DNA of 39,421 bases from assembly GCF_000003605.2 (NCBI RefSeq), contig NW_003135341.1, positions 53,271 through 92,691 of the forward strand, in the 5' to 3' direction. This document shows positions 13,401 to 28,400 of this stretch, piece by piece. A model generated the notes under the pieces. That model did no database searches, was not told where the DNA came from, and saw nothing but the letters and a program-made list of their open reading frames with translations. This stretch comes from Saccoglossus kowalevskii. Taxonomy: Eukaryota > Hemichordata > Enteropneusta > Harrimaniidae. The translations under genes and the position numbers were made by a program. Positions within the stretch are counted from its first letter, which is position 1. Each line of letters starts with the position of its first letter.

Positions 13401-16400
13401 AAAGGACACACAAAGTTTGTATTGCCTCCATTCAATAAAAAGATAGACTACCAAACCTAATGTGATATACATTTTGTAACTTGCCGAGTTATTAGTCGAA
13501 TAGTCATTGGGATTGTACAAACAACCCTCCCAATGTGAGCAAATACAGTAACTGTAAATTACTTTATTTTCGCTATTTTCACTGAAGGGATAATCCAGTG
13601 AAAACAAGGCATGCATGGCACAGTCCCCGTTAGTTATCAAATTTAAGATAAATAGTTTTGTTCATAGTAATATAGCTGGAATATAACCATGTCAGGAATA
13701 TGATTTTTTTAACATTAAAATGATTGACATTTGTATCTGATCGTCAAACAAGTACTTGTCCATATTGAGAGATATTGCTCTGGAACAGCATTCAAAATCA
13801 GCCATTTTGAATACATGTTTATTTATATATAACATGATGTATAACGAATATATAAAATTTGAATATAATCAGTCAAAGCATTTAAGAGATATGGCTCTAG
13901 AAGCCCAATCATTAATACAAAATGGCCGCCAGTCAGCCATTTTTAATCAAATCTGAAAAATAAAATGACGTGCATCAGGAACCTGTAATGTCTAATGTGT
14001 GTTATAAGTTTGAACAAAATCCATCCATAAATGCAAGAAATGCTTGATATTTGAGAATTTTTTTCGCACAAAAATAGCCACTTTGAAAAGGATCGTCAAA
14101 CCAATATATTAGTATATCTGTGACATGATGTATAATAAATTTGAACATAATCAGTCAAAACAAGTCAGAGATATGGGTCTAGAAGCCCATTCATTAAAAC
14201 AAAATGGCCGCCAGTCGGATGCATACGCAGTGATGAAAGAGCAGTGACACAAGTGGAATATATATATACCAGGAAGTGATGGTAAATGAGGCAATCACAG
14301 TTGGTGAAAAACGATTTTGGAAAACAGTATAAAAGAAGATAAAAAAAATTTGGGGAATAGCACTATTCCCTTTAATTTGTTTTTAATTTTGAAAATACTG
14401 TGAAAATTTGCCCATTTTCCCCTTGAAATGTTTTTTCTGCATACAAAATGCATGGAAAGTTTCTCAAAAGACAAAATTTCACTGAGAAACTACAACTGAA
14501 TCTAAGACAAGCAGCCTCTCGGCTGAGATAGCTCCGCTGTTAGCAATGCACATTTCGATTAAAGAACAGAAGATATCATTAGAAAATGAACAATATGCAT
14601 AGTATCAATGCAATGGGACTTGCTGTTTTCAACAAGAATTCAAAAATATCATTTTTGATCATAAATGATTGTGGTTTTTAACAAGAAGAAAATATCACTT
14701 TTTACCAAAAATGACAAAATATTCATCAAAATTAGAGAATTGAAGATATCATCATGAAATGAACAAATTTGAGAGTGGTGCATATGTAGTATCTATATAT
14801 GTAATATCAAAGCAATTGGACTTGTGGTTTTTAACAAGAAGTTGAAAATATCACTTTTTACCAAAAATGACAAAAATATTCACCAAAATTAGAAAATTAA
14901 AGATATCATTATGAAATGAACAAATTTGAGAGTGGTCCACATGTAGTACCCATATATGTAATATCAAGGCAATTGGACTTGTGGTTTTTAACAAGAAGTC
15001 GAAAGTATCACTTTTTACCAAAATGACAAAATATTCACCAAATTTAGAAAATTAAAGATATCATTACAAATGAACAANNNNNNNNNNNNNNNNNNNNNNN
15101 NNNNNNNNNNNNNNNNNNNNNNNNNNNNNNNNNNNNNNNNNNNNNNNNNNNNNNNNNNNNNNNNNNNNNNNNNNNNNNNNNNNNNNNNNNNNNNNNNNNN
15201 NNNNNNNNNNNNNNNNNNNNNNNNNNNNNNNNNNNNNNNNNNNNNNNNNNNNNNNNNNNNNNNNNNNNNNNNNNNNNNNNNNNNNNNNNNNNNNNNNNNN
15301 NNNNNNNNNNNNNNNNNNNNNNNNNNNNNNNNNNNNNNNNNNNNNNNNNNNNNNNNNNNNNNNNNNNNNNNNNNNNNNNNNNNNNNNNNNNNNNNNNNNN
15401 NNNNNNNNNNNNNNNNNNNNNNNNNNNNNNNNNNNNNNNNNNNNNNNNNNNNNNNNNNNNNNNNNNNNNNNNNNNNNNNNNNNNNNNNNNNNNNNNNNNN
15501 NNNNNNNNNNNNNNNNNNTTGAGCGAAAATAAGTCTTAGAGGGAACACTGGAGAAGAGGCTACCCTCACTGAGTATAAAACAGCCATAAAAACAAAGGAC
15601 ATCATTGTATACCTGGGATTTCTTAGCACCTTCTTTTATTTGTTGGTCGGATTCAACTTCGCTTTCATCACTAGTCTGAGAATAAATCACATAGCAAGGA
15701 TTCAATGAATTGATACTGAGGGTTTTTGATATTCTTTGAGACCAGTCTGAAATTAGTCAGTAAGAACTCACACAGGTGAATGAGTTGAAATTGCTGTTGA
15801 TACATTTCAATACATTACTAATATTTTTTACAAATATTATTTTGTTATTGTCTTATTTTTCATTCAATATAACACACAGCAGTAATATAATCACATCAGT
15901 TCATCAGTGATTACACAGAAACATATCTTGTAAACTGTTTGTCCCTGACATTTTGAGATGTTAACTCCAACTTAATTGTGTCCATTACTGGTAAAGATGT
16001 ATAATAATGTTATAGCAAGAATACTGCAAAGTCTGCACTCAGTCAGTACGAGACTGCAATAACCGATGCAGAGTGTACTATCTGAACTACAAGTCCTTGC
16101 AAACTTACTTGAACAGCACAACAATTCTACAACTATAGCCTAGGCATTCTAGTGTTTATTACTTATCAGTTGTCAAAATTGAATGCCTTAATGAATGATT
16201 AATCACATTATCTACTGTGAAGTACTTGGATTTAACTTTTTACTTTGAGGGATGGTTCAGTTAAAATGTAGTCCATTGGGTATTCTTTTTTGTATATTTA
16301 ACATTAAACTCATCAAAAAACAATGAAAAGAAGTTTGAACAAAATCCATCTGTAAACAGCCGAGAGATGATTTTTCAGTACAAAAATGGCCGCCATACGG

Positions 16401-19400
16401 CCATCTTGAATCAGACTGCGTCTGAACGAGGACTAATAAACTCCATTCAAAATAATTTTCCAGCTAAAATAGTATTTCATAATAATTCTCAATGACGTCA
16501 TATTGCTATTAATACATACCTCTCGGTATTTCATCTGGGAAGTTTCGGCATCGCTAGCGCAACCGTCACCTAGTGAGTCCTGACCAATCACTTCTTTTTC
16601 AAGATTTGTAATGTATGCTTCTAGTTCTTCCACCTGACTGTGAAGTTGTCTCATCTGTGCATTTCAATACAAATTCAAACATTACAAGATATAATCACCA
16701 TTCTTGCTCCATGAAAAGACCATTTCCAGGTGTTGACGCAAGGGAGCCACAAGATAGAACATTTTGTTTCAGTACAACTTTCCTTTCACATCAAACTCGC
16801 AGTTAAGTCAAAGCTCATATACAAGACAGAATTTGATTGGTCAAGAAAACCTGTCAAAAAAATAGGCTGCTCTCTGATTGGTCTGACTGTTAAGTTTGAA
16901 TAGCCAATCAGGTACAATTTTGTTTTATTTAATTATGTAAACTTTTTAACTGGTCATAATCTTGCATGTGCTTCTAATAGAGCAAATACATAATGGAAGA
17001 TGGAAATTTGAAATGAATGGAAAAAAAAAAATATATTATGTTTAAACTGAACTAAAACAATACAGCTAAATAAATTACAGCAAATTCTATGCAACTCAGA
17101 GAGATATATTAGTTAATAATTTACAATTTTCATACTTATATGAAAAGTTGACGAATGGATGAACAATAGAAGAGAATAGATTCAATTAAGCATAACACAC
17201 ATATGAGAGTCTGATAGTATAAAAAAACAGACAAACAGTCATCAGATTGGGAAAAATTTAAATGGTAATACTTGTAGATAATGAGCTGTGACTCAACATT
17301 ACTCAACGCTTACAGACTTAATAAAATTAGAGTGTGCAACTTTGATCTATTTATGGTGATATGTGATCAAGAGACCTTTCGAGATCTTCATGTGAATGTC
17401 AATTCGCATTTCACAAAATGCAGAATATGCTCGGAAATGTGCGATTGTGTAAAATGAATGAGACCATCACCAAATTTGAAAACAGAAAATACACATAATA
17501 TGAAAGAACGCTAGCAAAACGGTTTGAGATGAACACTAACCATTTTTTTTCGGAATCACTAATTTGCATAAAGATTTCAAGAAATGTACATTTCAATTTT
17601 TCTTGCAATTCGTGAGGGTTCTTCAATTTATGCGAGATCTTCATAACATATCACACTGTTTTCATACGCTCATTTTAAAATTCTTAAAATATTCACAGGC
17701 ATGGATCAATTGTGCAATAATTACGCTAGACATACATGCTGCCACTTACATGGTTTGCGGAATCAAGGACATGTTCGGCTGACTCAAGTACCTCTCCTTG
17801 CTTTAGAGATACCTTCATCGTCAAGTTGGCAATCTCTAAGCATTCCTTTTTCTTCGGTGAATGTTTAGGCGATGGAGGTGGTGTTGGACGATGCGTCCGT
17901 TCACGTTCCCTCATTGCAGCTGCTCGACTCAAGGCTTCTTCATATACGCTGGCAACACTTTGAAGCTCGATATCGACATCATCATCAAGGTCATCATCAT
18001 CATCTTCAGAAGTTGAAAAATGGTCTTTCAATTCGTGAGATATATCGTCATCAAATAGGTCTTCACCATCAGACGATGAAGCAATGGATCTGACAGAGTC
18101 CGAGTCACTAACATGTTCAGTAAAATCTTCTTGATGAGCAAGCAAAGGATCAAGTCCAGAAAATATGACATGTTCTTCTACATGACTATCCCGTCCCACA
18201 TCATCTACTGCATTGTCAGTTTGTTTATAAGTATCAACACCAGGAATACTAACAGTATCATCATCGGCGCTGCGCTTACAAACTTCAGAGAAAGTTGGAA
18301 AAATACAAAGTACAGGACTGCTGGCAGAGTTGATATCGTCATTGGCAGTTTTCATTCTAGGTGACATGCACTTCTCAGACTGAGATAATCGAGAAGTTTC
18401 CTCATGCGAATCGGTTGCTGTTGATTCTGCATCAAAATGCAGTAATGAAAATGAGTCAGCCATATTACTCACACCATCATAAGCATTCTGGCTTCCAATT
18501 GGACCATCGGATGGTGAAAATAGAAGTGCCTCATCAGAAATTGCATGACCATTTGTAAGTAGCTCTTTTTCTATCCTCTCTGATTTTGAGGTTGATGCTG
18601 CAGCACCATCACTGAGCTGTTTTACTAACTCTGAAGATATGTCACATGGTTTGGTATTATCTGCTGGTGTCAGTCGGCTCTCAAGTTCCAACATTTCTAA
18701 AGTTGGAGATCTACTGATTGAGCTGCCGTCACTTTCATTGTCACATTTGGCATGGCAAGAATCGATGTCATCTGGTGGAAAGCTGAGATCTGGTAGCTCA
18801 AAAAGGGTAGCTGGATCTACTGGAGACCTACGTGGCTCCGAGATTTCAATCACCGGAACGCTAGCACCTGATCTCTCACTATATTCCATTTCGGGATGCT
18901 CATCAATATCTTTCAGATGCTGACCCGTGATAGCACTTTCATATGAGGGTGGTCTCATATCTTCTGTCGTTAAATCCTCCCCATCGCTGCTCTCACCATG
19001 AATTAAATGACCAGCATGGACATCCAAATGCATAACAGGCACATTGTCAAGGGTAGATTCCAATGAGATTTCATGATGATCACTGACATCACTATCTGTA
19101 TCACTATCAACATGGGATATTCCTTGCACTTGCGGGAGCGAACCAGGAAGGCCGCTTCCGACAAACGACTTCTCTTGAACTTGAGGCACATAATCATTAT
19201 AAGCAACAATCGCGCATTGTTCCGTCTGAAACTGATGGTGCCTCACAATATCCTCAGGCATATACTCTTTTGGTATTTCATGTCGTACAACATCAGGCAG
19301 GTCCATATGAATTTCTTTTCCACCCTCAGCCAAATCACGCTCAGCATTCAAATTAGTCGACATGGCCGAATCTCCAAAGGAAGGAAGTGATTCTAATCCA

Positions 19401-22400
19401 GCAGTGCAATATGCAACAGACTCTTTGCCACAACCAACATACATCTTATTCAGACCAGCATCATTTGACTCAGAAACAGTTTCCATGGAAACATTGTCTG
19501 TCACTGCAACAACATAACTGACTAAAGATTCTATAACTTCTTGTACAACTTTTTTAATTGCATCTTCTTCTTTGTCTTCTTTGCACGTTTCAGAGTAGTC
19601 AAGCTTCTTATTAAGTTCTCTCATTAAAAAATTGTCTTGTGTGCCATCAATTTCGCATATCCCAAATGGTTCGGTCTCAGATAATGGTGTCAGGTACTCG
19701 ATATTTGAGTCTTCTGTGGAGTGCTCTGAAGCACTAGATGAGTGGTTCTCGAACTCACGTTTTGATTGGTAGGTGCTGAGACCATACTCCATTGTACCCT
19801 CTCTGCTCATAGACTCAGGTGATCTCATATCAGGTGTGTAGTAACCTTCACTTTTGACAGTTTCGGAGCTTATACTTGTTGAAAGATGCTCCAGGTCTGG
19901 CTCTAGATCAAGCTCAAGTTCATTATCGAAGATACCATTAGAGTGTGTTTCTTCAGAATCAGAGGCTTTGCTCGGTGGAGGGGTTGCAGGAGTCGAAATG
20001 TTGCTATGGTTACTATCTGAATTGCAATGTGTATCAACTGAATCTGACTTTTGACCTTTTAACCTATATGAAGATGACATTGAATCTAATCTTGAATTTT
20101 CAAGTTTGGAGGCAGCAGCTTGACATAAATCCATTCCCTCTGGTTGAGAAGATTTTCTACTTCCGTCCGCTTCTGTTAACCCTCTAGTCTTGTTTTTAAA
20201 GTTCATTTCCATCAAAAACTCTTGACTTTCTGGTGAGAGATCATAAGCTTCTGGATGATCATCAAGAATGCACGCTTCACCGCTCTCGGTTGTTTTCGGC
20301 CAAGACTCTTTCCCGGTTTTCAAACCATGTTGGAATCTATCATCTCCATCTGTATATCCTGTAGCTTTCAGTGTCGATGGAGAAGTGCTGTTCATGATAA
20401 TGTCTTCCTTAATAGGTGACAAATGTGCCTCATCTTCTGGTGAACTTGGCTCGACATAAACTGGTGCGTCTCTGAACCTCACCTTCTTAGGACTCTCTTG
20501 AACTGTTGATTTATCTTCACTAGTTTGCGTGGCAGCTGTGTTTTCGGCATCATCTATTTTCGGTAAGGCTTCTATCGGTGGTGTGATTAGCTCTTCTATA
20601 GGGCTTGGGATGCTACCCACAATGCCTGCGACTTCCCCTCGGTAGGGTCTACGACGATGATGCTTTCCCTATAAGAAAAGATTCAGAGGTACTTAAACTC
20701 AAAAAAAAAATCGTTGAATCCAAATAAATTGAAGTTCGATTTTATGATTTGAAGTTCCAATTTTTCAAAAGTCGTGTAAAATGCCATATCCTTCACTACA
20801 GAAAAATTTGAATAAAATGTTTGCTTAATCCTCTATTTGACACTTTACAGGTTTGTATCCATTTGAATACATGTTTTCCTACATCACATACGTTAAAATA
20901 AAAGAATAACATAATTATTTTTACTCTTGAGTAAAATTCTACATTCAATATAAACAAATGTACCTGCTAGGAAATGAAGGTCATGATAAATTACAATTCC
21001 ACATCGATTTGATTTCATGAAAGTCGCGAGTCAGAGGAATGTGTTTATAACTATTTCACCAGATTACTATTAAGAGTCAAATCAACTTTTGCAAAATGTT
21101 ATAATTATAAAATCATCAAATTCAGACGAAAAAAACTATAATTTTGACATTTTTCTCATAAAATTAATATTATTGAAACACACTGAATGTCAAAATAAAC
21201 GTTTGTCAAAGCCATATGATATATAGAAGATAATATTTGGTAATCGTAGTCCTAAATAACTATTAAAAATAGCTTTGTCAAAGCCAGATTTTTTTCCCCT
21301 CATAATCTAATGGCTAATAATGAACATTTGGTTCAAAATTTAAAAAATATGCAATATGTTGGCGCAAAAATTTTAGTGACGAAAAATACTAGTAATGCCA
21401 CTCAAAAGTTAATTTAATACTGTAAGATGCGTTATTTTCACTTGATTTTTTTCCTCTGAAGACAGAAAAATAATAAAATTAGTATTTTCTCAAGGATTGC
21501 CTGCAACTCATGACTAATCTGTGAAAATAAATTACAGCCATCCACAGTATAATTTTTAAATAGCAGCATATATTATGTAGTGATAGAATCTGACAAATAA
21601 ATTAGGACTGCCTAGGTGAGTGTCACACAACATGTCCTTAGGGTGTATTTAGCTTGGTATTATAGGAAAATATGAAAAAACGATAATAACGTAAAATTGG
21701 AATATTGGAGATATTGGGTAAATCAAGCTAATGAAAATATGCAAATAAAAAGAAATAGAGGTTGTTCAAGAACGTTTCCATGGTAACAAACATTTTGGGA
21801 TTTCCACCACATTGTTAGATCTCATACCGACAGCCATTTTGAATTGAAATCACTTTAAAAATAAGATTCCTAAATAAATTCTGTGATCACAAGACTTTCC
21901 TACTAATGACACATCATCCTAAAATTCACTTATCTGACAAAATTGATTCACTAGTCAGATTATTTGACCTTAAAGGGGAATATCGAGTGTTAAATTTTAC
22001 TTGATATATCTTTTTGTATAAATAATTTGTTCGTCCACAAGTGAAAATAATAATGACAAAAAAAAAAATCACAATTAAGAATGGCTTGAACATGTATATT
22101 CTGCTTTCAGGGTTCGAACAAAACCAATTCCCACTTCCCCACCCCAATGTACTAGCTGCTGAACTGGGCACAATTTATGAACAATTAGCATGACTTGAAA
22201 ATTTATGTAAAGACAGTGAAGAAAATAATGCAAAAAATCCATTTAAAGGATTAAAAAACATACATGCGTAATTTATCTTTTGAGAATAAGCTACCAAGTA
22301 TCAAAAGAACAAAAAAAAAAATAAACAAAATACTGCAATTGCGAATTAAAATATAAAGTGAAGGAATAGAGAAACTACTAACATCGAAGAATGGGAACGT

Positions 22401-25400
22401 AGCCTCCATGAGAGAAACTCAGCTGGAAATATACATGTGCCATGCTCAGCTCGTTGCAAGCAGTGAATTTATCCACAATAGCTGCATAACAGCAGACGAG
22501 AAGTGACTGACTCGGAGTGTGTAGTTCTGAATGGAAATTAATTTATGCGCTAGACACAGGATTTGAATCACCATGAGTCATCCATTGATGACATCATCTT
22601 ACTGGCTGGTGCAATTTAAATCCACCGGGTTGATGAATACTTAATGTAATGATTCTAGAAAGTGTAGTTTGATATGCAAGATAAATTATTTTTAATTTAA
22701 AGATAATAATTTGTAAAAATAAATTATTTCTCAGATAAATTCAACAAAAAAAGGTTAAAAAAAGGTCAAAATAGAAAAAAAAGAAATTTTATGAATAACA
22801 CACTAAACAAAAAAAATTATTTAGTCAAATTGACAGATTTATAAATTTTTAAAATAACTGCAGTTTGATAACATGTACACTTTGCAGAATACATGCAATT
22901 CCTTTTTTTTTTAAAGTCTTTTTTCATATTATTTTCAATACTATAAAATAATAAATAGTTAATAGACGTTATTGAGAGAGAAAAAACAAGATTTTAGAAA
23001 ACTGGCAGTTATTTATTACCAGTGAAGATTTATTTTATTAATGGAACCCCACTTAACTGAAGCTAGGAATACAATGTAAAAGTAAATTATGCAAATAACT
23101 GTGGTACAGTGTATGTCACAACAAAAGAAGAGTATCACATTACCTATAAATCAACCTCAACCTACTAGTATACAGAAAAGATTTATAGATTAATGAATTT
23201 TGTTAAAATTTCCCCTTTCAATACATTATAAATTTAACTCTTTCCAATTAAACAGACAAAAATGAAATATATGCAAATTAATTGATTTCATAATTTTTTT
23301 AATTCCTTTGTTCTAATTATGCGAAAATAGCATTCCAATTAATAATCGTTGTGTAATAAGCAGTAGTGTGGGTAATCACCTGCTTGTAGTATATTTAAAT
23401 CAGGGCAAAAAAAAAACAATTTGATATTTCTGTTAACAGGCTGAAAAAATACTGGGTATAAGGTATAAATAGAGTTTTTATCTATAATTACACAATAAGG
23501 TGTACTCTTATCGTAGAAGCACTGTGTTGTGTTCGATAAGCATTCTACGCTACATATACAGCTCATATAAAATTAATTATTAATGATGAATTGGTATTAC
23601 AACATAAACTAATGACGACTGTGTCATTATATCCCAGATGTGAAAAATGACATCATTATAAAGTTAGATTCTATAATAAAGATCCTTTTCCATCAAAATG
23701 TGTCGATAGTCAATTTGGTAATTATTTTTAAATATTAGATATTTATTTATTCACCAGATCAAGAGTTAATTAAACTACATTTCAAATAATATTAATACAA
23801 TAGTTGTGTAGTAATTATTGTTAAAATAAAAAATAATTATAGCAAACAAAATAATAATAACCATAATTGTAATGAAAATAATATTGTGTGGAATAATTTT
23901 CTCAAACAATAAATAAACAATACATAACAAAGAAACAAACAGACCAACAAACAAAAATTAACAGCTGATAATGTGGCAATACATAAATAAATAATTTTAT
24001 TTAATAACTGAGAGTATCTTATTATAAAATATGAGTAGAGTAAATAAAAAATAAACAAATAAACAAAAACAAAGTCAAGCATAAAAAAAAAGAATATATA
24101 GACTACATACATTTTCATGAGGCAAAATGACGAAAAAATTCAAGATGAAATGTTGCTAAAGATACTGACAAAATAGATCACTTTGTGAACAAGTGTGTTT
24201 TATGTTTGCTTTTAAATTTATGTCTCAGATTCATATTTCTAATATAATTTGGGAGTTCATTCCAGTGGTTAGTGACAGTGAAAATCTGAATTTAGGAAGG
24301 CAGTGTTACTATCCTCGGGGGGGCGGAGATCTGGGCATTTTCACTGCCTGGCAACCATCGCGGTTAAAACAAAGGCCGAAAACTCTCAGAAAATGGTACT
24401 TTAGGATGATTGTTGAGACTCTCCTGAACAGTGTAACAAGATATCTCCTGCGTGTACAACACATATAAATTTTGGTGTTTAGGATTACTTTAAAGTTGAG
24501 TTTGTGCTGTTTTCAAGAATTTAACTATTTTCACTGGCTCTTATACATGGTACAGTGGTGCGCATCTTGGAGCGTCTTGTGACGTAGCCCTGCTCCCAAG
24601 GATTATTGTAAAATCATGGTAGATATTTACATATGAGAAGGTGGATCGGGATTGTGACTTGCGTTATGTGTTCGGTTGAAGTGCAAATGCATGTGTGACG
24701 CATACAGAGCATGTGTATATTCGAGATGCTAAGTAGTCTAAATAAAGGAACTGAAGGGAAAATGTAATCAGAAATGAAAAGGAAAAAATAACAGCATTGG
24801 TGGAATGTATGCAACTATTTGCTCTATTAGTAGCACATGCGCTTAAAGCGGGAGGGTCGTCCCCTGCGCACACACTGGAATTGAGTCCCAAGCGACGATA
24901 ACAACACACGCTAAAAACGCAAACGCTCATGGGTGGACACGTGTTTGTAAACAGTGACACGCTATGGCCATCTGACGCATACGCAGGTGACCACTTCCCC
25001 GCTTTAATATAAATATCCGAAGTGTGTCTATGGTCAAAATAGGTAATATTTTAATGATCCTGCAAACAATTAATTCAACTACTGTAAAATACTTTATTTT
25101 TGCTTGGAATTAATTTTCCTTATTTTCGCTTTTTTCCTATATTTTACATTCAACTCAGAAATCAGTGAAAATAAATTCCATATACAAAACACTCAAATAG
25201 TCCTTTCAGGGAAAATTAATTCCAGCTAAAATAAAGTATTTGACAGTACCAAAATATGGGTTAGTCAGGTCTACTGGAAGATTTTTGAATTTTTATTTTT
25301 AAACACAACTGCTGTATCGTGTCTTATGAATACTTTTCTAGAAATTAACTTTCACTTACCCTTCTCCTTGAGTGGCTTCTTCCATATATATCAGTCGCAT

Positions 25401-28400
25401 CCAGAACTAAGCCCTCAACTTCACGGACTGCGTCTTTAGGTACTTGCACACCAATAGAGGTCTTCTCAATCGCTATTAGTACATCATCAGCTGATATCAA
25501 AAGAAAATATCAAAATACAGAAGCAGCCATACATGTTGATATCACAATCCATTTATGTTTTTAACGCTGTAAATTTTCACATAAATTTAAATATTAAAAG
25601 CTAATTTTTTGACTGAATATTTATTCAAGCTGGCAACAGGATTATGTAGCTTGTTTGAGTTTTGAGATGAGTTGCTGGCACCTATTGGTCAGAATGTGAA
25701 TTCTGAAATTGGCAGCCAGGCTATTGGTCAGAATGCGGCCTACAAATTAGCTGCAGCCAGGCAATTGGTCAGTACGTGGTTTTGAAATTAGCTGCAGCCA
25801 GGCTATTGGTCAGAATGCGGCCTTCAAATTTGCTGCAGCCAGGCTATTGGTCAGTACGTGGTTTTGAAATTAGCTGCAGCCAGGCTATTGGTCAGAATGC
25901 GGCCTTCAAATTAGCTGCAGCCAGGCTATTGGTCAGTACGTGGTTTTGAAATTAGCTGCAGCCAGGCTGTTGGTCAGAATGCGACCTTCAAATTAGCTGC
26001 AGCCAGGCTATTGATCAGAATGTGAATTCTGAAATTAGCTGCAGCCAGGCTATTGGTCAGTACGTGGTTTTGAAATTAGCTGCAGCCAGGCTGTTGGTCA
26101 GAATGCGACCTTCAAATTAGCTGCAGCCAGGCTATTGGTCAGAATGTGAATTCTGAAATTGGCAGCCAGGCTATTGGTCAGAATGCGGCCTACAAATTAG
26201 CTGCAGCCAGGCAATTGGTCAGTACGTGGTTTTGAAATTAGCTGCAGCCAGGCTATTGGTCAGAATGCTGCCTTCAAATTAGCTGCAGCCAGGCTATTGG
26301 TCAGTATGTGGTTTTGAAATTGGCTGCAGCCAGGCTATTGGTCAGAATGCGGCCTTCAAATTAGCTGCAGCCAGGTTATTGGTCAGTATGCGGTTTTCAA
26401 ATTAGCTGTTGCACACTATTGGTTAGAACTTCACAAAATAAAAACATTGTAAAATATCTAAAGAATTTACTTGCTCCTTCCACTGGACATGCACTCTAGC
26501 CATTGCTACATACTTTTGTGCAAAAAAGGACACAAAATTATTTTCATTTATATTAACTAATAATTTTCCTTCAATTTCTAAAATTAATTATGGGAAATCT
26601 TTTAGCAATGCCTTTCATATCACAGGATACACATCATTGAGTCTCACCAAAATGTGAAAAATTTTCAGTTTCTCTCTTAGGTTTAGCATTTACATCTGGA
26701 TTTATATTTAAATCTCATATTTTACATTCTAAAAAAACAGTTTATATATTTTTTGTACGTTTTATTATTTTATTGTTAATTTTGAAAGAAATGGATGTTA
26801 TTTTCCATTTGCTACAGATCTTATTATGTAGGTTTATTTTTTGTGAATGCGAGGGTCAACGGATTAAAAGTGACCAGTGCCACCGCAATATATGTATCAT
26901 TCCAATTTGACAAATGTTTTTATTTTATCAGTTTCAGTGTGAAGCTCAAAAATGCATATTTCATTAGTATAGTATAGTTTTATGACATCACGCTATCATG
27001 GTAGAACTAATTCGAGTGAATTAACATTTTTAATAATCAATTAAGCAATAAATTGTTAAAATCTTTAAAATCAAGTATGATAACAGAACGGCTGACCATC
27101 ACCATGACAGGCAATAACAAATTGCGTAAGTTGTAGCTATGATTAACATCTATAGAGCTCATTATGTTTATGTATACTTTTTTTTTTTATCAATTGCATT
27201 TTTTTAGAGGTGATTTATTCACAATAATGTGACAGTTTAGAATGTATAACATCACAAAAACCTATTTCTATGGATAAGTGCACTTTTAATAGAAAAACAA
27301 TTTCAGTTCATTCATTAACTAGTAATCAACAGATGCCTTGTGGCATACAATTGTTAATGTATGACAAAGAATCCATACATGTATTTATTTATAAAAGGAT
27401 AGATTGTTCCATCAAATGGGTTTTGTAGATTTATTGTTTTTTAACAAATTTATTAAATGTAATTACTCTTCAGTGGCACTTCTATGGTCAAAATAAGTCA
27501 TATTTTAATGATTCAGAACAACAAAATTATTGCAATTTGGGTTTATATGCACTTTTAGAGGAGATGGCCTTCAATTAAAAAAAATAAGGTACTGTAAAAT
27601 ACTTTATTTTCGTTTGAAATTAATTTTCCTAATTTTCGCAGAAGAAATGATTCAGTGAATATAAAATCTAGTGAATATACCTTTTTTCCTATATTATACA
27701 TTCAACTTATCAAAAATCAGCAAAAATAAATTCCATACAAAACGCCCAAAAAGTCTTTTCAGCAAAAATTAATTCCAGTTAAAATAAAGTATTTTACAGT
27801 ATTCTATTTTGCCATGCTGTTATGATACTCCTGTAATGACCAATTATTACATGTATGCCCTTCCATCCAATCACTGTGCAAGTGGAACCAAGGACAGATA
27901 GCCTTGTGTAGCTCAACTCTATGAGGAGGACTCCACACTGCTGCTGTTTGTACTGCTCAATTGTTTATTTTTCGTTATATAAGGTTTTGTTTTATTTATC
28001 AGAATTAAAAATGATACCATCTGACATCTGTATGAGTTTGTATATTATTCACGATATAACTCAGCTGGATCAAAAGCCCCTCTGTAAGCTGAAGCAATTT
28101 TTCAGTATTTTTGCTCAATTTGTTTTACTTACAATGAGACATGTTAACTGATGATGAAGTGTAAAATTATAATTATACAATCAAGCAATGGTAATAAACT
28201 TAGCATGCTCACATTGTGGATTTATTTATTACACGGAGATGGATGATTGACAAGTACGGTATAAAATTAATTCGAAAAACTGTTTTCACAGAATCCAAAT
28301 TTTGCTCCAATGTGCATGTTCATATGCATATATGCAATGCATTATGGGACAGAACGTTTTATTTTATATAATGGTAAATTATTGCCATTATCATATGGGA

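Noticed and set aside
15015-15705. Open frames of 150-213 residues crossing the N gap
   Set aside because: Most of their length is N; only the minus-strand exon 15613-15675 at the edge has support.
17736-20459. Several plus-strand open frames within the giant exon
   Set aside because: They are antisense shadows of a clearly coding minus-strand exon and show no family features.
20482-20487. Strong donor-like AAG|GTGAGG inside the giant exon
   Set aside because: Could allow an exitron, but no partner acceptor could be chosen by eye; it lies within the KVRF codons and is most simply coding.
23837-24118. Hydrophobic 93-residue minus-strand open frame resembling membrane segments
   Set aside because: Product of low-complexity AT-rich DNA (Phe, Leu, Tyr codons), not a gene.
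25680-26425. CRISPR-like or coding tandem repeat
   Set aside because: Units are contiguous without unique spacers, and 41 bp is not a multiple of three; it is a eukaryotic minisatellite.
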